Below, in pieces: positions 61,204-64,000 of a stretch of 64,000 bases of DNA; the first letter of the stretch is position 1; every line of letters begins with the position of its first letter. The position numbers were made by a program, and so were the translations under genes. The stretch comes from Lepidurus packardi (taxonomy: Eukaryota; Arthropoda; Branchiopoda; Notostraca; Triopsidae), in assembly GCA_023053545.1 (NCBI GenBank), contig JAKZAN010000002.1, positions 5,006,375 through 5,070,374 on the forward strand. The letters run 5' to 3'. The notes under the pieces are model-generated. The model had not been told where the DNA came from. It searched no databases and was given only the letters and a program-made list of their open reading frames with translations.

Positions 61204-61209
61204 TTTATT
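61204..61209 (-). terminator. Candidate polyadenylation signal of the fucosyltransferase gene
   Basis: AATAAA on minus, about 190 nt downstream of the stop codon, is the first canonical hexamer found after the coding region. Confidence 0.45.
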
Positions 61210-61401
61210 ATGATATAGGTGGCGCTAATTAGATGAAAATAGAAGAAAAATGTTCAGAAATACTATTTTTTAGTAAATTTATGGTGATTGGTCATATAAA
61301 ATGGCGCGGAATTCAAATTTTGACTCAGTTCTGGAATTTGAGATTTGACATATTTAAAAAAAAAGGAAATTATGGTTTCTATACATATATTTCCAGACAT
61401 T

Positions 61402-63208
61402 TTAGATTTCTGGGTCCCAAAACGGGAGTCCAAAAACGTTATTAGGGCGAGGGTCATGGCAGTGACTTTTCCTCGTCCACCATTGCTCCATATCTTCATA
61501 AATTTTGGTTTGCGGGTCCATATGGAGCCTCGCACACAACCCGCACATGCTTAGCCTTAGATCGGGTTGGTCGTTCCGTACTCGGTAGTAAGGTTTCCAC
61601 CAAAAGTATTCGCGGTAAGCTGTTGTGTTTTGACTCAAGTAATTCAAATATTGGCCCAAAACTTTCGCTGTGGGGAAGTCATGGAGGTCGATGTAGGAAT
61701 GGGGCGGAGCTAAGGCCGAGTAATTAGCCCCTCCCCAGACAATTGGAATAATGTCGAGCTGCATTATAGTGAAGAACTTCTCCGTGATGTAGTCATCGCA
61801 GTAGGAGTTTTCTAGCGACAAATAAAACTTGTAATCCCGTTCCAGCATCTTGTAACACGCCTCTTGGGTCATCTGGGAGCATTGGAGAGTGCCGCAAGAG
61901 CCGTAAATGTCTACTTGGACGTGTTTCTGTAAGGATTTCACATAAGTTTCCCGTTGGCTATGTGACTTGCAGTTGGATACAAACCAAGCGACCAGCTTAG
62001 TCTTTTGACTCAAGTCCAGAATGTTTGTTGGCCTTAAAATTAAAAGAAAACAAAATCACCAACAATAAATGACAATCCAACTTTTGGCTAACGCAAGACA
62101 TTTTTTCTATTTTTTTAATACTAAAGATTGTGCTTTAATTATACGACGAATTTACGAATTATCCTTGTTTTGAATCTTCGAGTAGGCGGAACAAGGGTGG
62201 AGCCAAGCTTGTTTAGGGGTGGGGCCTATTTCAAACTATGCAACGATTTCGGTTACGCTTAAAATCGTTATTTTTAAGCCAAAGATATAAAATTTTCATT
62301 GTTAAAGTGGTAAAGACTCGTTTTCTTCAACGGAAAACGTAACATTTTACATTGTTGAAGTTTTGTTTCATTAGTTTATCATTAATTCTTGCATTAATTT
62401 TCATTCTTCTTTACAGTTTTCCTTGTTAGGTATAGGATTTAAATTTCTTTGTTGAAATCTGATGGTTATACAAAAACACGAGATGGCTTTCATTGTTGTT
62501 GGCTTACTTTAAGTTCGCACGGTCTCGTTGCTGTATCCAACCGTAAGGAAGAATGATATCCGAATTGGTTTTGTAGGTCATAGTCCAGTTAAATCGATTA
62601 TTCAAAGGTTCTACGTCTCGCATATTGTACTGCGGAGATTCTAACGACCAGAAAATGTAGCGTTGCCTAGGTTTGCGACTTTCGGGATAATCTTGCTCGT
62701 TAAAGGTCCTTAAGTGAAACAAAATGGCGTCAAACTCGTCCACGTGTTGGAACCACGTCCGGTTATCCGTAGCAAAGCAACTAGGCACGGGACAATGCTC
62801 AAATCCGCGGGTCCCAAAACCTATCCCGTACTCTTTCGATCCATATGCGTCATTCCACATTAAAATGTACTTTAAACGTGTCTGGTTTGTAGACTTGTAG
62901 CCAAAATCACTTTTTTCGTAAGCGTTCATGATAAATGGAACCGACTGTGTCCCAAGTTGCTCAAACGTGAGGTTTCCAATTTTGGCTCGAGATTCAAGTT
63001 CCGATTGAGGAGATAACGAAGGATTTGGATGCCAATTAAACACTTGGGCGAGGAGAAGTAATACGAGGATAATGAGGCAACTTACGGCCGCACATTGGGG
63101 CCATCGTACTTGCAAGTGCATGCTCTGGAGTCGAGCAAGAACCTCGTGCAACGCTTTACTGAAACCCATGATGAACATAGTTTTGCTCCAATCCTTTGCG
63201 TCACGCAT
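61402..63208 (-). CDS. Alpha-1,3-fucosyltransferase (GT10 family)
   Basis: Two exons, 63208-62508 and 62032-61402, join in phase 2 over a 475-bp GT-AG intron and give up to 443 residues. A short N-terminus precedes one membrane segment (about residues 40-57), a type II Golgi layout. Next come a stem and the acceptor domain, with the C-P-V-P-S-C-F motif and FWSLESPQY. Exon 2 carries the donor-binding domain with the family signature FYLSLENSYCDDYITEKFF and IPIVWGGANY, then a C-terminal C-x-x-C (CGLC). These features fit enzymes that move fucose from GDP-fucose to GlcNAc, and the N-terminal motif resembles invertebrate FucTA (core N-glycan) more than Lewis-type enzymes, but linkage is not proven. 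The ATG at 63208 has a weak context; in-frame ATGs 10 and 13 codons later (the latter ATCATGG) are stronger, so the real start may be there. Several N-x-S/T sites are present. Confidence 0.93.
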
Positions 63209-64000
63209 CAAACTTTTTTCTTCGTGTTTGGCTTCTATTTTCTATGACTTTGAAACTGAAATATATTATATTCCTCGCTCAGGCACTCTTAACCAGGTCA
63301 ATGTACGATACGGGAAATGAGCTCCCAAAGGAAAAGAGACAAACACACACACCGGAAGTTACCAAGTTGGGGGCGATTCGTCTGAAGAATCCGGCCTATG
63401 TTTGAAACAAATTAGAACTTTAGTACTACCTACCAGTCAACCTAGTACAAGCCCGTTGTTGTGTAAAAATCCCCCTTCAAAACTTATTTAAACTAAATTT
63501 CAAACTCGAAAATCCGTTGAATTTACTTCTTCTTAAAATCGATTTTTAAATTTTTTATAATCGATATTTCAATCGATTATTAATTCATAAATGTACTAAT
63601 CTACCATAAATTTGATTTCTTTAGAGTAATCCTGACATTGCAGTGAAAATCTTCGAAATTTCCAAGAGTTTGAATACCTATAAATCTAACGGCAACTGAA
63701 TAACGCTATAATAAAATTGAGAAAATCGGGAAAAGATACATCGTAAATCCGACCTTGATCAGACAAGTTTTCGAATCTTGGTTTTACACGACAACGAGGC
63801 TAAATTATTATATTACTGGACAAAGTTCCAAGTCTGTCCGTTAAACACTGGTATGCTACAAAATTTCATTGTTTGAATGGTAAAATTCCATGAATTAGGA
63901 AATACAATATTTAAAAAAACGTAAACAAATTGAAAAATTATAAATTATACCTTTGTTTTTTGAGGCGATAATGACCAGAAAGTTTGTCTGCCACCACACA
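63209..64000. other. Region upstream of the fucosyltransferase gene
   Basis: AT-rich. A TATCGAT-type cluster (ATCGATTTTTAAA, ATAATCGATATTTCAATCGA) lies at 63538-63580. No other gene is seen before the window edge. Confidence 0.4.

Overview
The window is nuclear DNA from an invertebrate animal. It is AT-rich, the genes are split by GT-AG introns (mostly 49-100 bp, with a few longer), and three animal genes are recognisable with confidence: POLE3, LRSAM1 and LMO4. A fourth, a GT10 alpha-1,3-fucosyltransferase, is also clear. Very short introns in an AT-rich genome, with no vertebrate-type repeats, would suit a sponge or another compact early-branching lineage, but I cannot fix the phylum from sequence alone.

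Layout. Positions 1 to about 5.5 kb hold most of a large DNA transposon of ISL2EU (IS5-like/DDE_4) type. It has a rightward SWIM-zinc-finger plus YqaJ-exonuclease gene (5' end cut by the window edge) and a leftward THAP plus coiled-coil plus DDE transposase gene. Between them lie exons of an uncharacterised third protein, bracketed by two inverted arrays of a shared CTGCACTTTTAG motif, one of which folds into hairpins. From 6 to 11.6 kb there is no recognisable gene, only several diverged copies of exon-like cassettes and local tandem duplications. From 12.0 to 14.3 kb (minus) lies a 5'-truncated Ty3/gypsy pol remnant (end of RT, RNase H, integrase) with a polypurine tract and presumed 3' LTR edge. 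A tRNA-derived SINE-like sequence sits near 15.7 kb.

The gene-dense core is 16.5-19.8 kb. POLE3 (plus, 2 exons) converges tail to tail with LRSAM1 (minus, 11 coding exons); their stop codons are only about 130 bp apart. POLE3 encodes a histone-fold subunit used by DNA polymerase epsilon and chromatin remodellers. LRSAM1 encodes an LRR/coiled-coil/SAM/RING E3 ubiquitin ligase.

From 20 to 61 kb the only intact gene is LMO4 (minus, 32.1-36.0 kb), a LIM-only transcriptional cofactor. It has an unusually long Met/Gln/Asn/His-rich N-terminus, an insert in LIM2 and an AT-hook-like C-terminal tail. The surrounding 40 kb is non-coding. It contains spaced poly(C) tracts, CRE-palindrome-bearing repeats, several tandem arrays, a terminal-inverted-repeat element family built from a 19-bp satellite (four copies, 40.8-51.8 kb), a decayed abLIM-like LIM fragment near 54.4 kb, and two perfect forkhead-core palindromes at 60.0 kb. 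The window ends with the fucosyltransferase gene (minus, 61.4-63.2 kb).

No two of the four host genes form an obvious pathway. Exon boundaries come from reading frame, splice dinucleotides and family knowledge. No database search or folding program was available.
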